A stretch of DNA of 64,000 nucleotides from Ophiura sarsii. Its lineage: Eukaryota; Echinodermata; Ophiuroidea; Amphilepidida; Ophiuridae. Position numbers and translations under genes: made by a program. The notes under the pieces were generated by a model. That model was not told the origin of the DNA, did no database searches, and saw only the letters and a list, made by a program, of their open reading frames with translations. The first letter of the stretch is position 1, and each line of letters opens with the position of its first letter. Location: NCBI GenBank assembly GCA_035610835.1, contig CM069456.1:33959359-34023358 (forward strand). Direction: 5' to 3'. Positions 12,338-25,254 of the stretch are shown here, one piece after another.

Positions 12338-12939
12338 GTGTAGTATGTCACCAGTGACAACTGGTTCCCATTTACACTACATTTGCAATGAAAGGCATAT
12401 TATCATCACTTCCACCTCGTGAACTAAGGGAGCACATAAAAACTCGACCGCCCGGCAACCGCCGGTTCCGTGCAGTTCCGTGAGGTTGCAGCCGGTTTCT
12501 ATTGTTCTAAACAATGATATGCGGTCCAACCGGGCGCAATCGACGGTTGCCGCGCGTCGAGTTTTGATTTGCTCTTTAAGTAACTTTGATTTCAAAGGCA
12601 CATTACGTTGTTAGAATCCTGCAGCAAGTAGTACAATTCATGTGACATAAATTCAGTCCTCTGTTATATTCTTAAAGACCGTTTATTTTTTGAATAACAC
12701 ATAGGCCCGTTCAAGTTCTGATTCAACTTTTTGTTCATTACAAAGCTATGCCTATCTGTAGTACCAGGTACTACAAGCTGGAATTAGACGATCTGCTGCT
12801 GTTATTTACTGAAAAACATGTATTGCAAGTTAGTAGTACTAAGCATGCTGGACTGTACAAGAAATCTTCTTCAGCCAAGTTACATATAATTTTAAAAATT
12901 TACAAAAACGTCAAAATTAACATTATCTAAACAAAGTTA

Positions 12940-15380
12940 CACTTACTGTTAAACATCGTTTTCATAATTGATTCCTAACCACATTTTACATAGTTCAAAC
13001 TTATAATTTCAGATCGAAGGCCACGAAAACACAAGCTTGTTCAACACGAACCACTCAGGGAAGGGCGGTCGGGCGGGTTTTTTTTGTGTGAATTTGCAAC
13101 CATTTTTGAAATATTTAAACAATTCAAAATGTTGTCAACAATTTGTCAATTTTGTTGTTGAAAATTCGAAAAGAAAATGGGTTTGATCTGGCCAAGTAGA
13201 CCAGGGTATTTGTTCGTGGTCTAAACCACTGGAATATTTTTATATCCCGACATAGCTTTAAAAGTATAGGCTAAGGTGTCGCCATGTTTTTGCGCTGACT
13301 AGAATCTCGCATTTAATGGTTAATGCTTATTGGTATTTAATGGTGGGTATGATTATCACCAATAGCCACATGGAAGCACGATTATAATTGGATATTGAGT
13401 GCGCATTAAGTTATAGAATCGGTCTTGCTTTCATGAGTGAAAAGTAATAAAAGAATACAATCATTTTCATTTCCATTTCAGATCACATGTCCTTTAAATA
13501 AAATAAGAACATATTTTCCGTATACATCTACATTGTACATCAATCATCTAACCATTGCCATCTGATTTTGAAGCTTCAATCTGCTTGACCGCATCCAACT
13601 ACTTTTGCACAATTTTGAGTGGAGGCAGATTTATTTTCAATCAATGACTAAATCTGAATTGAAATAATTTCTTATGTTATATGACATCTGTTGCGCTGGG
13701 CTGTTCATCGGTCAATCACATTTTGCCTTGTTTTTCTTTAATAAACAATAATCGAAAAGCACTCATCCTTTTGCAGTAGAATACTACAATGCAAACTCAA
13801 CATTGATTAAAAGAGCCCACAAATCGAACCACTCTATGACTAGCTCCCCACCACAACTACTACCATACATATAGGAACAAGGGTTGGGCTGCTGGGCAAT
13901 GTTAAATATTGTTATGGAAGCCAATGAAGGTGAAATCGATCGTTGTAATTTCAAAGATTTCATATGAAATTCTGCGATTGGCGAAGGTATTAGAAGGTAT
14001 TTTCCTATGTAACAATTGTATGAGTTTCAACTGAACATAAGACATAAATAATTGTAGCATTGGCAGTAAAATCACTAAATGAAAGCTACTTTAGAAATTG
14101 TACATCGAGTTATAGTAAAGTTTTCAATTTGTGTCATCTTTTGATTGTAGTTTGATGACAACACTTTTCTATCCACCGCAAACATTAGCCGCTATTGTGA
14201 ATTTATATGTTTATCATAGCGTTGATAAACATATCAGAGTTGATAACATTTTAATCATGTGAACTATTTCTTGATTTAATGGCTCATGAATAAAAATTTA
14301 AAACACAAAGTTTTAAATGAGGAAGTCAGTAAACGATTCCCATCCGATTTATGGCATGAACCACACATGTCGCGGGATGTTTCTTCCCTACATTCAGCCA
14401 TAAAACAGGGAGCAGTATTACTATTATAACTCGAAATATTGAAAACAGGTAGGAATATCAGAAATAGTAGTTGTGGTTAATTGATGTGTTCAATGAAACG
14501 CCCTGGTTAGAATTTGGTTGAACCATTTCCCCGCCCTTTACTAGTAATAAGTATGTAAAATTTACAATATTCACTGTCAATAACTATGCTTGTGAGTTGA
14601 TCACGTGATACAGTTTACCTCACAAGTTGCCGGGTATTCGTCCAATTAGTTCATTTTCCGAATCATAAACACAAATCACTCACTTACAACGGACGTTTAT
14701 GGAATGCAACGGGAATTCAACGCACTCAGTTACTTATACACGTATGGATCATTACTTCAAGACGTTTAATACTGCAACGGCAATCATTTAGCGGTAAATG
14801 TCGATCGCCAACTGAAAGGTAATGTTGAATCATTGTATTAGTGTTACTCTTTACGTGCATAGAACAGACGAATACTGTATCACCTGTCGTGGTTTAAAGT
14901 AGCCAACCCTAACTTTTTTTTCGAAAATAAATAAATAAATTGAAAAAAGTGTTCTTATAGTGGTATTCGAACCATGGACCTCCTATTAAAGGTGAACTGG
15001 CCAGGACACGATTTTAATCTCTTTAAACATTACGGAATAAAGAAATACTACTAATGATTAGTACACATAATACTATGCATAGAGCTGCGATACACATGAT
15101 CGTCTACCCCGGGTTGACAGTCATGTGTGTATTTCCAATACTGCGTAGCACTTTTATTCAAAAGATAACCATGACATCGTGTCGATACTCATAATTGTTT
15201 ATGTTAATTATATATATAAGCTCTACCGTTTACGTTATTGAGCATTCTATCCAAATGTCTAGTCTAACCAGAAATGGTTGTCAATAATAATTAGTACGCT
15301 CCTGATTTACCAGTTGAGCACTCTCTGAATATCTTTTGATGTGTATTGACCACTTCGGGAATATAATGTTGCTTCGACCG
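12940..15380. other. Intergenic, nothing recognised
   Basis: About 2.4 kb without open frames, clear repeats or RNA genes. One B-box-like GGTTCGAATACC on the minus strand near 14,965 lacks a convincing partner A box. Confidence 0.5.
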
Positions 15381-15386
15381 CTGGTC

Positions 15387-15388
<2 letters not shown>

Positions 15389-15417
<29 letters not shown>
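15389..15417. repeat. (AAT)n microsatellite
   Basis: About ten AAT units. Other simple tracts: (TA)n at 15,626-15,645, 45,399-45,421 and 59,574-59,590; poly-C at 26,479-26,492 and 31,038-31,050; poly-G at 24,650-24,660 and 55,424-55,433. Confidence 0.8.
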
Positions 15418-15418
<1 letters not shown>

Positions 15419-15839
15419 GCATTTATAATGCGCCGTCAATCTAGGTAAAACTATTCCGAGGAAACACCATTGATTGTGTATTCGCATTATCATATGTGTA
15501 CCAGATCTGTGATCAGAGAAACGTCCATCGCCTGCAGATTGGACCAAATGACCGTATTGGATTGTCCATTAAACTCAAAGTAGCGATAATATTCCGGAAG
15601 TTCTATACCTCTGAATTTGTATAATATATATATATATATATATAAATTAGAGTCAAATGGACGAGTTGCTACTCAGAGTTTCATGTTATTACTGCATTCG
15701 TCAGGCAACTGATTTTTGTTATTTCATGCTGAAGAAACAAACACAATACGCGGGCGTCGGAAGTTCGGCGAAGATCGCGGGAGCATGCGCGCGCTTGCTC
15801 TACGCTCCTGGCGCGTTGTGTTAGTCAGGAGTGGTTTGA

Positions 15840-16112
15840 GAGATAAAATTTGTTCTCATGACGTCATTTAGATACAAGTTCCGATCTTTTGTTAAGGAGA
15901 AACCGATTGTCGGCGTTGATGATAGTAAGCTTCTTCGATAGACACAGGTCACAGCGTTTGGTACCGTTATTATATGCGCGTGCCCTAGAGATGATGGACC
16001 ATGTGATAGTGAATGATTTGTTCCCCCCTTTGAGCTCCCAAACGTATTTGAAAAGCTCCGTGCTGTACCGGAGTTTCACATTCTTGAAGTTGAAGGCCTG
16101 TTTGTTTTTCAC
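15840..16112 (-). pseudogene. Penelope-like (GIY-YIG type) retroelement C-terminal remnant
   Basis: The minus strand encodes S-T-E-L-F-K-Y-V-W-E-L-K, then F-T-I-T-W-S-I-I-S-R-A-R-A-Y-N-N-G-T-K-R-C-D-L-C-L and L-L-N-K-R-S-E-L-V-S-K. At the expected Cys codon there is TGA, after which the frame continues R-H-E-N-K-F. I recognise this as the conserved end of retroelement polyproteins with a GIY-YIG-like region, most likely Penelope-like; class assignment is from memory of the pattern. The family Cys-to-stop change and upstream frameshifts show it is dead. Confidence 0.5.
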
Positions 16113-16310
16113 TTTTGTGTACAGAAAGGACCCATTCTTTAAAGTGTTGAAAAACCAACCTCGATTCTTGAACTCGACACTTATAAATATACTTTATAGC
16201 CAAGATGATAATCATATTAATAAAAATAGTATTTCTTACCTCATAATACCCAAGACAAACATGGATATATGAAATAATAATTTGAAATTTCAAATCATTT
16301 AACCATTTGA

Positions 16311-16790
16311 TTACTTCCTTTCAAAAGGAAGAAGCCAAATCACACAACAAAACAACTTTAAATGTTTGACAGTTTCCTTAGCGAAAGTACATTTATCACT
16401 CTCAACCTTACTAATTTTAAATAGAAACACATTAGTTGGTAGAATCCTATGAATAAATCTGTACTGAAAATAATGAGAATGTCCATCAATAGTGCACTTA
16501 TAAGGTAATGAGTAAACCTCATTCCAATTGATTTGACTATCAGTATCAAACTCCTCTACCCACTTGTGCTGTGCGGTAGGTGTAATATTCCTCTGGTTCA
16601 ACAATTTATATGCAAATTGGCTTCCTTTCACTGCACTTTCCAAATCAAAGTCAACATATGGCATCCAATGATTATCATGAATTAAATCAGAAATAAAATT
16701 AGCTCCTCTGATTCTCCATGATTTGAAATACACAGTTCTTTTGTTAATCTTTACACATGAGTGATACCATAATACATCATTAATAGACAT
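16311..16790 (-). pseudogene. LINE (L1/Tx1-type) ORF2 fragment
   Basis: A 159-codon minus-strand frame encodes a part of ORF2 homologous to the fragment at 20752-21200: H-Y-F-Q-Y-R-F-I-H-R-I-L-P-T-N-V-F-L-F-K-I, then E-S-D-K-C-T-F-A-K-E-T-V-K-H-L, where the second zinc cysteine is changed to Ala. It loses frame at the right place for the zf-RVT end. The element is 5'- and 3'-truncated; no reverse transcriptase core is present. Confidence 0.7.
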
Positions 16791-17469
16791 TTCTACTATA
16801 CTTTTCTTACTATATCTTTATAATTTCCCTCTACAGTGCAACAGAGCATAAATTTCCAAATATTGAATTATAAATATAGTGCCTCCTGATTGTTGTACAA
16901 CAATGAACATTTCAATCCTAAGTATGTGTATCATATATAATTAAAACAGCTTTGTTTTAAAGTACTATTTCGTGTCCTTGTATGATTATCAGCATTGTTA
17001 CATTTCTTATTAAACCTGATTACGGATTGGCAAATACTTGATTATCCATACACGCTAATCCAACCAGCTACGGCCTACTTCCTTTCATGGCCTTGACTAT
17101 TTAAACATTTCTTTTTTTATTTAGACTTAGTGCAGGCCTTTAACACGATACCTGTTTGTACACCCATGCATGTCAGCACACGGTCAACTAAAATAACATA
17201 CACCATTATGACTGCACACTGGCGAATTGCATTTCAAATTTCATGTAGCGCGAATTTTAAACCACTAGTCCCTTAGCATGGACATGTCCTTGAATATTCC
17301 TTCCATTGTTTGCGTGCATGGCTGCACAAGTATTATTAGACTTTTGCCAAGTCTGTGTACAGTTGTATGAAATAGTGGCTACATGTGGTTTTTTCTCTTT
17401 TTAAATATACTAAATGTTTGGAGAACGATATTTTAAATACTAAAGGGATATTGAATTATCTGCTCAGAC

Positions 17470-18671
17470 CATTCTTTTTATCTTAAAACATGCTGACAAA
17501 CCAAAGTCAATATCACGTATCATAATAACTGACTTCAGCAAGGCTTTTGACAGGGTTGACCATAATATAGCGATCCCCAAGCTGCTCAAAATGGGAGCCA
17601 GACCAGGGGTTATACCCTGGATATGTAGTTTCTTATCTAACAGAGTCCAGTGTGTCAGATACCATAACACTTTGTCTGATTGGAGTGAACTCTCAGGTGG
17701 GGTCCCACAGGGCACGTTGAATGGTCCAACAATCTTTATGGCCTTAGCTAATGATGCTGCCAGAGTGGAGGAGCCAGATAAACTCGCTTTGAAATATGTT
17801 GATGATTTAACTATTGTAGAATATGTGTTTGGAAAACAAATTTCCACCATCCAACATGATTTGGATAAATTTGAACAATGGGCTACAGAGAATCATATGA
17901 ATTTAAACCCGACCAAATGCATGTTTATGGATGTCACCTTTGCGATGGATCCACCGATACTTACCCCCCTCCGTTTGTATGATCAAAACCTTCATTGCAC
18001 TGACATGGAGAAGATTCTGGGCATAAAAATTGCTAAAGATCTGAAATGGAACACCCACATTGGTGACATTACGAAACGTGCAAGTGGACGGCTATTTATG
18101 CTTAACATCCTAAAACGGCATGGGCTAAGGGGCCATATCCAAACTCCAGTGATTTTAAAGCATTTTTCTACCGATTTTACCCCGGTATTCCAACGGTATT
18201 TCGATTTTACCCCGGTATTCCAACGGTATTTCGTTCTATTTTGTTGGAATACCGGGGTAAAATCGGTAGAAAAATGCTTTAAAATCACTGGAGTTTGGAT
18301 ATGGCCCCTAAGTGTTAAAGACCTGGGAACAACCTGGTCTGACAGAAAATCTCCACTATGATTTGGAGCGTATTCAGAAGAGGGCGTGTAGAATCATCTT
18401 AGGTTTTAACTACATAGGCTATCAGGATGCCTTAATAACATGTGCTATTCCGGAACTCAGGAACCGTAAAGACCAAATTTGTTTAAACTTTGCTGAATCC
18501 CTTTTAAAATCTAATGAATTCCGTGGTTGGTTACCAAAATCTAGAGATGAACAAGTGCATAATATGACTCTCCGTAGTGCTCACAAAATAACTGTTCCTA
18601 AAACATGTACCCTGCGTTACGCTCGAAGCTCAATTCCATACATGGTCAAACTCTTAAATCATACATTATAG
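17470..18671 (+). pseudogene. Non-LTR retrotransposon reverse transcriptase, broken by a palindrome
   Basis: The plus strand encodes RT motifs in order: D-F-S-K-A-F-D-R-V-D-H-N (about 17,533), S-G-G-V-P-Q-G-T (about 17,694), Y-V-D-D-L (about 17,796, the catalytic YxDD box), then K-I-L-G-I-K-I and L-K-W-N-T-H-I. A 188-bp palindrome (18125-18312) then interrupts it. The frame resumes one register off with the thumb/C-terminal part (D-L-E-R-I-Q-K-R-A-C-R-I-I-L-G) to a stop at 18669. The 3' tail ends near 18,830 with a TTGAATTGAA-type repeat, as in CR1/L2-like LINEs. No endonuclease domain is present; inactive. Confidence 0.82.
18125..18312. mobile_element. Palindromic insertion in the reverse transcriptase
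   Basis: Long inverted arms (starting CTAAGGGGCCATATCCAAAC and mirrored at the end) around a centre where a 28-bp unit TTTTACCCCGGTATTCCAAC... is repeated twice. It interrupts the RT frame at 18,125, and coding sequence expected there is missing, so the insertion came with a deletion or a rearrangement. Confidence 0.7.
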
Positions 18672-18839
18672 TTCTGTTTCCAATCGGGGGTGGGTTGTTG
18701 TGTTATGCATGCTTAGTTATTTCTATGAATATATATTGGTTCTATTGTTCTATAAATTACATATTGTAAATATTGTTGTAATTCAGCATTTTGCTGCGAT
18801 AATGATATGTTTATTAAACCTTGAATTGAATTTAAGCAC

Positions 18840-20740
18840 ATCTTTACCTTTAATTTGATACCATGCAAGTCTGGTTTGGATACGCAGTATTACTTAATAA
18901 TTTCAACGAGTTTGGTCATTAATTAAGCTTAATTAAGACAGTTTTTGGGTTTTTGTTAAAAGTAAAGATAAATGTTAACTTTTTCTCAGACAGTATTGTT
19001 GGCAATGATGGGAACTTCCTTTCCTGTAACTTTGGTGTTAATAGCATTTATAGTTTTTGCTGGAAATTCCAAAAAGCAAAATGTTAATGTATTTCTTTAT
19101 AATATGCTAATCATATGCAAAAAAGGTCAAACCTTATTTTCTCTATGACATTAATTCACCAAGCTGTATTCTATAATATGATAGTGTCTCCTTGTCTTAC
19201 ATATGTTACTTTTTGAATTAGAGCGTAATTTCAATAACTTGCACTTTTGAAAATTTATGCTCTGTTTCACTGTAGTACATACACTCCTTCGCGCAAGTGG
19301 AGCTTTTGAAATGGAAGATATTCGACACACTCTCGAAGAGTATTGTCTACCCTTTAACGGTTTATCCTTAGTGTAAGACAGCACGGAATTACCTAGCACA
19401 AACTCTTCTATTGATGGATTAAAGGATTATCCAGCTTTATTCCGTAATTGGTCTTTACACTAGTCTAACTTAAGAATGTCTTACACCAAGGATATACCCA
19501 TTTAACCCTGAATTGAACCACTTGAAACGTAAAATTGAAGTATGTTTACATCCTTGAATTGCAAGATATCGACTCTCAAACACGCAATTGACAACATGGC
19601 AGATGTACCAAAGGCGCAACGAAGTACTGCATGGTTCGCATCTCAAAATTGATCGAGAGGTAAATTAACATGTTAATTCGGTGGGCAAATACCTGCCCAG
19701 CTTATTTTTTAGCTCATCTACTTAAATAGACCTGCCCATTACCCAAAATTGCCCTCAAACAATGGCAACCATAATTTAGGTAATTATTATACAAATAATA
19801 CCGAGTTACTTGAATTTCGTCTAAATTGACCCAAATTTGTGTAATTTAAACAGTTCGGTTAAATGAAGGCAACACTTTTTACTTCGGGTATGCGAATGGG
19901 TCGAGTTAAAAGAGTAATGACGTTGCCCACCCAGTTTATTATTTTAGGAAAACTAAATCATAATTGCCTACCCTGGGAATTCTTCTTATTTACTTCCCTC
20001 AAAACAGGCCAGTGGGAATGGTTCTTTTCACAGATAAGCAAGAGTGTTAAAAATGCTGCTCTATTTACTAATTGACATCTTTCTGTGCTGGTTTTTTTTA
20101 ATTATCCCTAATGAACATTTATATTTCAGGTTAATAACAATGAGGAAAACCCCATAACTTATAACATCACATAATAGTCAACGCAATCATGACGATACTT
20201 ACTTTAATTGGTCAAATACATCAGCACATTTTTAACCGAGAAAGTAATCAATATAAAATCTGCAATAAACTGTTCTTTTATAATATAAATTGTCACAAAA
20301 ACACGGTGACTACTGTTAATGGCGAAATAAATAACATGCCTGATTGATTACTGATGCTAATACGACATGTATATTATTATAACCTAGCAATACTAATGAA
20401 CCTTTAACGCTACATAACGATATAATTTATATGTGTTCGGTCATATTTGTTGGGGTTTTTTTTAAATTTTGGCCAGAACCTAATATACCGGGCTGGCCTT
20501 TTATGTTATTTTTCTCGTCTTTTAACAGGTCATTAATGCATAAAAAAACAATAATCACAATAGTAACTACAAATTAAAAATTACCAATGACAAGACCCAT
20601 TCTCCAAGCTTATATAGGCTTTAGTTTATATTAGTCCACTAGAGCCATATCGGTGGTGAACACATTGGTGGAAGGTTCAACCCGCCGAGTACACGTCCAA
20701 AACAATTGCATTCATAGCTAGAAGATAATATTACCAGCAG
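18840..20740. other. Intergenic, one MITE only
   Basis: AT-rich DNA containing only the hAT-type MITE 19359-19498. The small frames here show no family signature. Confidence 0.5.
19359..19498. mobile_element. hAT-type MITE, related copy
   Basis: Ends GGTTTATCCTTAGTGTAAGAC and GTCTTACACCAAGGATATACC, flanked by near-matching 8-bp CCTTTAAC and CATTTAAC. Same family as 41498-41634. Confidence 0.7.
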
Positions 20741-20751
20741 CATTCCATTTA

Positions 20752-21200
20752 TTAAAGTGAATTACCAGCTTCCCTTTTAAAAAGATTATTGAAGACCCGG
20801 ATCGACAAGGGGGACCCTTTACATCTGGTGATATAAATATACCTCTTGCCAATTAAGAGAAGATGGTTCCTCAATTCCCAATTTTCGCTGTTGTTATCAA
20901 TAATACCAAATATTATCTCATCATTCGTAATATCATGAATAATAAAATCCCAATGTGTTTTAAAGATTTTCCAGAACTGATCAACCTCAACACATTCAAT
21001 GAATAAATGATATGCAGTGTTTCAACCTTATTCTTACACTTAGTGCAAATTGGACTATTAATTATACCAATTCTTTGAAGCCATTGATTTGTTGGAAGAA
21101 TACGATGAATGATCCTGTACTGAAGCCATCTAATCCTGTTATCAATTGTAGTTTTCCATGGTAAAATATAAATATCACGACACTTTTCAAATCAAAATTA
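20752..21200 (-). pseudogene. LINE (L1/Tx1-type) ORF2 C-terminal fragment with zf-RVT
   Basis: Read on the minus strand with one frameshift, this encodes the end of a non-LTR retrotransposon ORF2. The segment R-I-R-W-L-Q-Y-R-I-I-H-R-I-L-P-T-N is followed by a C-T-K-C-K-N-K-V-E-T-L-H zinc knuckle, then V-D-Q-F-W-K and finally a block N-H-L-L-L-I-G-K-R-Y-I-Y just before the stop at 20752-20754. These are family hallmarks of L1-like elements. Upstream sequence is cut off by the mariner-like element at 21203. Confidence 0.75.
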
Positions 21201-21202
21201 TA

Positions 21203-22962
21203 CACCTGGAAAAAAGTATCGCACCGCTGGTTGAAAAGTGCAAATGTGGTCTCATATTTTGCCACCATGGTGTGATATTAAGGATCATTTGTTTGCGTAA
21301 GCTGTCCAGCAAAATGTTATGCAATAAAAGGGCCACATTTGAGTTTGTGACGTAATCGATGTAATGTTTTTCAAGACCAAGGGGAAAATGCGTAAAACAA
21401 GTTTGGGTATAACGCGATATTGAGAGGCCCGATGATTAATCTCTATAGTTGTAATCCTTGGTAACACATTCAAGTCTTCCAAGGTGAAAGGTCATCTGGG
21501 GTCAAATTTCAAAAGTTGCACGATTGTCTTCAAACATGAAAAAACTCCCTTTTTCGTAAACCCAACGGTTATGGGGTCAAAGGTCAGAATAGGTCAAATT
21601 TTAAATAAGTTCAAATGACAAAAGCAATATTGCGGAAGTGTTGCCCTAGGTCAAATAAACAAAAACAAATCAACGGTGACCTCTTCGTATAATGCTGAAT
21701 GTATGACCATCAAAAAATGGCATGTTTGGACTCATTCACTGCACTGTAGCCTATAACGTCTAAATGGAACATACCTTGCGCCAAATACAGAACTAATATA
21801 ATGACTATTTTAAGTTTTTAAAGTCTATTCAATATCGTTATACCCGAACTTGTTTCATGCATGCTTTTGGACAAAAAAATGCATTTTCCCCTTGGACTTG
21901 AAAAACATTGCATCGATTACGTCACAAACTGAAATGTGGCCCTTTTATTGCATACCATTTTGTTGGACACATTACGGTTCTGTTCCCTCTATATTCCGAG
22001 CTTTTTTTGACACGGATATGCCATGGTATCCAGGGTTGTAAATCATGATTCCTTTCCCCCAACTCTTTGAGTTATTGCACCAGCTGTTAGTGCCTACAGC
22101 GCTTTGGGTACCTGCTCTGGCCCGTTGGATAACCCGGTTTTGACTAGGGTGTTTTGCAGCAAGGCCGTCACACTAGTGGGTCATTGTCAAATTTAATAAA
22201 TCCAGTTTTTTCTTTATATTCGTGAATTAAAGTACAACAATGAATACATTATATAAAGATAGCACAGTCTGCTTTTTGAACGAGCGGAATTGCTTGGATA
22301 TAACTTGACTTTTAGAAAATATTTAGATGATATTAGAAAATATTTCATGTTCACAATATGTCATACCGAGGCATTGGTCATACTCAATAGCTGTCTATTA
22401 ATAGCTTCTAAACTTCAATACTAATTTGGGCGAGCAAGCCCAAAGTGTTAAGTTTATCATTTGTTATGTTATAAAAATTATACTTTAAACTTTAATTTGT
22501 TAAATTAGGGCTGATTCAGATTTTGTGAAATAAAATGTTCACATTTCGCGTAAAATCACGATTATACTATTGCTTAAGCAGGTTTTAGTTTTAAAAATGA
22601 GCCCAATTAGGACATTAAACAACCCTATGTGGCAACACTCTCATGCCTTGGTCAAGGGAGGAAGCCGTCAAGCAATTGCCACAGCATGTGGGCTTGTCCG
22701 TGGATGGTGCAATGTAGGATTACCAAGGCTGTATGCCTGTATTGGCTAGACAAAGTCAGGATTCATGTTCACGGAGCAATCTTGGTTGTCATTATAGTCA
22801 AAAAACTAAATTCCAAAGTGGCTCAAATTATAAAGGCGATGGAACCGTAATGAGCTTACGCAAACAAATGACCCTTAATATCACACCATGGTGGCAAAAT
22901 TCGAGGCCACATTTGCACTTTTCAACAACAAAAACAGTGGTGCGATACTTTTTTTCCGTGTG
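21203..22962. mobile_element. Tc1/mariner-like element, 1.76 kb, decayed
   Basis: Bounded by TA, with inverted ends (CACCTGGAAAAAAGTATCGC at left; complement of GCGATACTTTTTTTCCGTGT at right) extending about 110 bp each. Inside, 21,885-21,975 is a further inverted copy of the segment around 21,300-21,390, and 22,056-22,190 is an inverted copy of the duplicated repeat at 24,190-24,650. No intact transposase. The insertion point truncates a LINE fragment that ends at about 21,200. Confidence 0.65.
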
Positions 22963-23574
22963 TATATAAGTATTTACCATTGTATACTGACACACTGGCG
23001 TTAAGATACTTTGATTTACAAAAAACTTATATAACTCTTTAGAATGTTAACTATCTCAAATAGTGTGTAATAAGCAATTTACAAAAATATAAACAGAAAT
23101 TATAACCTTGTTATGGTATGATTCCTACAATACATGTATAGAGGTCAGTAGTAACCAAACATCAAGGTATTCTCTGCGCGTTCCTTAAATTGTCCAAATA
23201 AACAACATTAACTATTATTAGCAACTGATGTTTACATAATTCACAGCTAGTGTTATACATTACGTTCCATTTGCCTCTTAACTCTCAGCGAAGGTTTGAC
23301 CATGTTTTGACAGCTCACAAACTACATGTACATTGACAGGTCATACAGGCTAAAGCTACATGTAACACCGACCAAATATTGTGTGGTCCAGTTTATAATT
23401 AGCAGTCAGCCCCAGGCACACACTTCCATACCATTGAACACGGTGTGACTGGTGTGACACTATTTATACGAAGCTAGTATTTTATTTTATTTCAATTTTT
23501 TCTTTTTTTCCCCTCAACATTCTTGTAAACATCCTTACAATCAACTTTTATGCTAGTTGTATGTGTATCATTTA

Positions 23575-23715
23575 TTCATAATTCAATATTTTGCTAAAAA
23601 ATGGTTATAATTGGGCATAGCCAAAACATGTTCAATATGTTCTTTCTCTAAACACAAATGGCACTTGTCATCATAAATAATTTCTACAGACTTCAAGTGA
23701 AGAGAGCTCTTTTAT
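23575..23715 (-). pseudogene. Short LINE zf-RVT remnant
   Basis: The minus strand encodes D-D-K-C-H-L-C-L-E-K-E-H-I-E-H-V, and after a one-base shift F-W-L-C-P. This is the zinc-knuckle segment of an L1-like ORF2. Too short for classification. Confidence 0.5.
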
Positions 23716-24189
23716 TAGAATCGTCATTCAGAAATTGAACATTATCTATCAATGAAATAAATAATAATCTATATATCTACTAAATGTTGAAAATAAGTAT
23801 AAATTGAACAAAAAACATGTTTTTAACCATATCATCCATGACATACCATATCATATTTGAACTTTAGACGGTATTTTAAACAATACATTGACCAACTGCT
23901 TGTTGGCGGCATAAGATTTATTTTAGCCCAATGGTGCGTCTTATAGATGTTTTATTCAACACTGTTGACTTAACTACATGTATGCCTACTACAGCGCGGT
24001 GCGAGCTGATGATGATTTTTATAATCAACCACACGTGGTGAAATCATCATACCCTGCTGCATTGTCCAATCTATACAGTGAACATGAAACATTTTCTTTT
24101 TCATATCTTCCGATATATACCACCAAATTCACCCGTTGAAAATTCAATTTGTTGCTATATAATCTCAATTATTCATTTTTGTACATTAC

Positions 24190-24652
24190 ATCACGAAAAT
24201 TAACCAAATCTGCATTAATTAATTTTCACAAGAACCCCTACTTGTGTGAAAGCCTTCCTACTGAAATACCAAGTCGCACCTGCACTAACGGCCGAAGCAG
24301 ATTTACCTCGACAGGCAATCCACATGGTGTCACAATATCTCAGAGAGTTGGAAAAGAAAATTTGAATTTTTAACCCAGAAATGAAATCCTTTTCAAGACA
24401 TCGGATGTATACCTTCGAATTTAATCGTTCGAAAACCAATTTGTTTGGTATATTATGTCATTTATTCATTTCTGTCCCACAAATCACAAAGAAACAAACA
24501 AAATCTGCATTGATTAAATTTCACAATGACTCCCACCGGTGTGAAGGCCTTGCTACAGAAAACCCTAGTCAAAACCTGCATCCGAACGGCCGGAGCAGGT
24601 ACCCAAAGCGCCGTATGCACTAACAGCTGGTGCAATAACTCAAAGAGTTGGG
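24190..24652 (+). repeat. Tandem duplication, period about 294 bp
   Basis: Units at about 24,190-24,358 and 24,484-24,652 share AAATCTGCATT, GTGTGAA, CGGCCG and CTCA(G/A)AGAGTTGG in order. A related inverted stretch lies at 22,056-22,190 inside the mariner-like element. Confidence 0.55.
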
Positions 24653-25254
24653 GGGGGGGGCGGGGAAATCGAGATTTATAACCACGGATACAGCATCAAA
24701 GCCGTGGTCAGGAAGGTTTTAAAATATACAGGTAACGGAACCGTAATGAACAATAATTGCAATAAATGGCCACATAGAAAAACACAATTCTAAACGGGTA
24801 ATACTAATGAACAATTGGCACTTCATAGTGCATTAATTGTTAGTCGTCATAATTGTTGTCATAAAACGATGATTATGCTTTGATTGGCGAACTATAACAA
24901 CTAACTCATGCACAATTTAATATTTTTTCACACATATCGGAGTAATATTTACGCTTAATGCGAGGCGAATGCAATTAGTATATTAATGGCCGAGTGCATC
25001 CCAGTCCGAGCGTGAATATTTCGTAGCTTACTAGTTTAGTCGCTTATTTCTGTTCGGTGCTCTCGAAATGTCGATTTACTCCTGACTTAGAGCTCTTTTC
25101 CTGTGCACTTGGTCGTATATAAAGTAACACCGGCAAGTAAAGTATTCGTCTGACCCTAATGTGATATTGTCAGTAATCTATAGTTTATTCGATTACTACT
25201 ATTGAAGCGATTTTGACTGCTGATATACATTCCGGAAAAGTGTATTTTAGGTCC

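Noticed and set aside
14940..15010. tRNA-like B box on the minus strand
   Set aside because: No matching A box or cloverleaf could be drawn.
15889..16272. 127-codon plus-strand frame
   Set aside because: Antisense shadow of a retroelement remnant on the minus strand.
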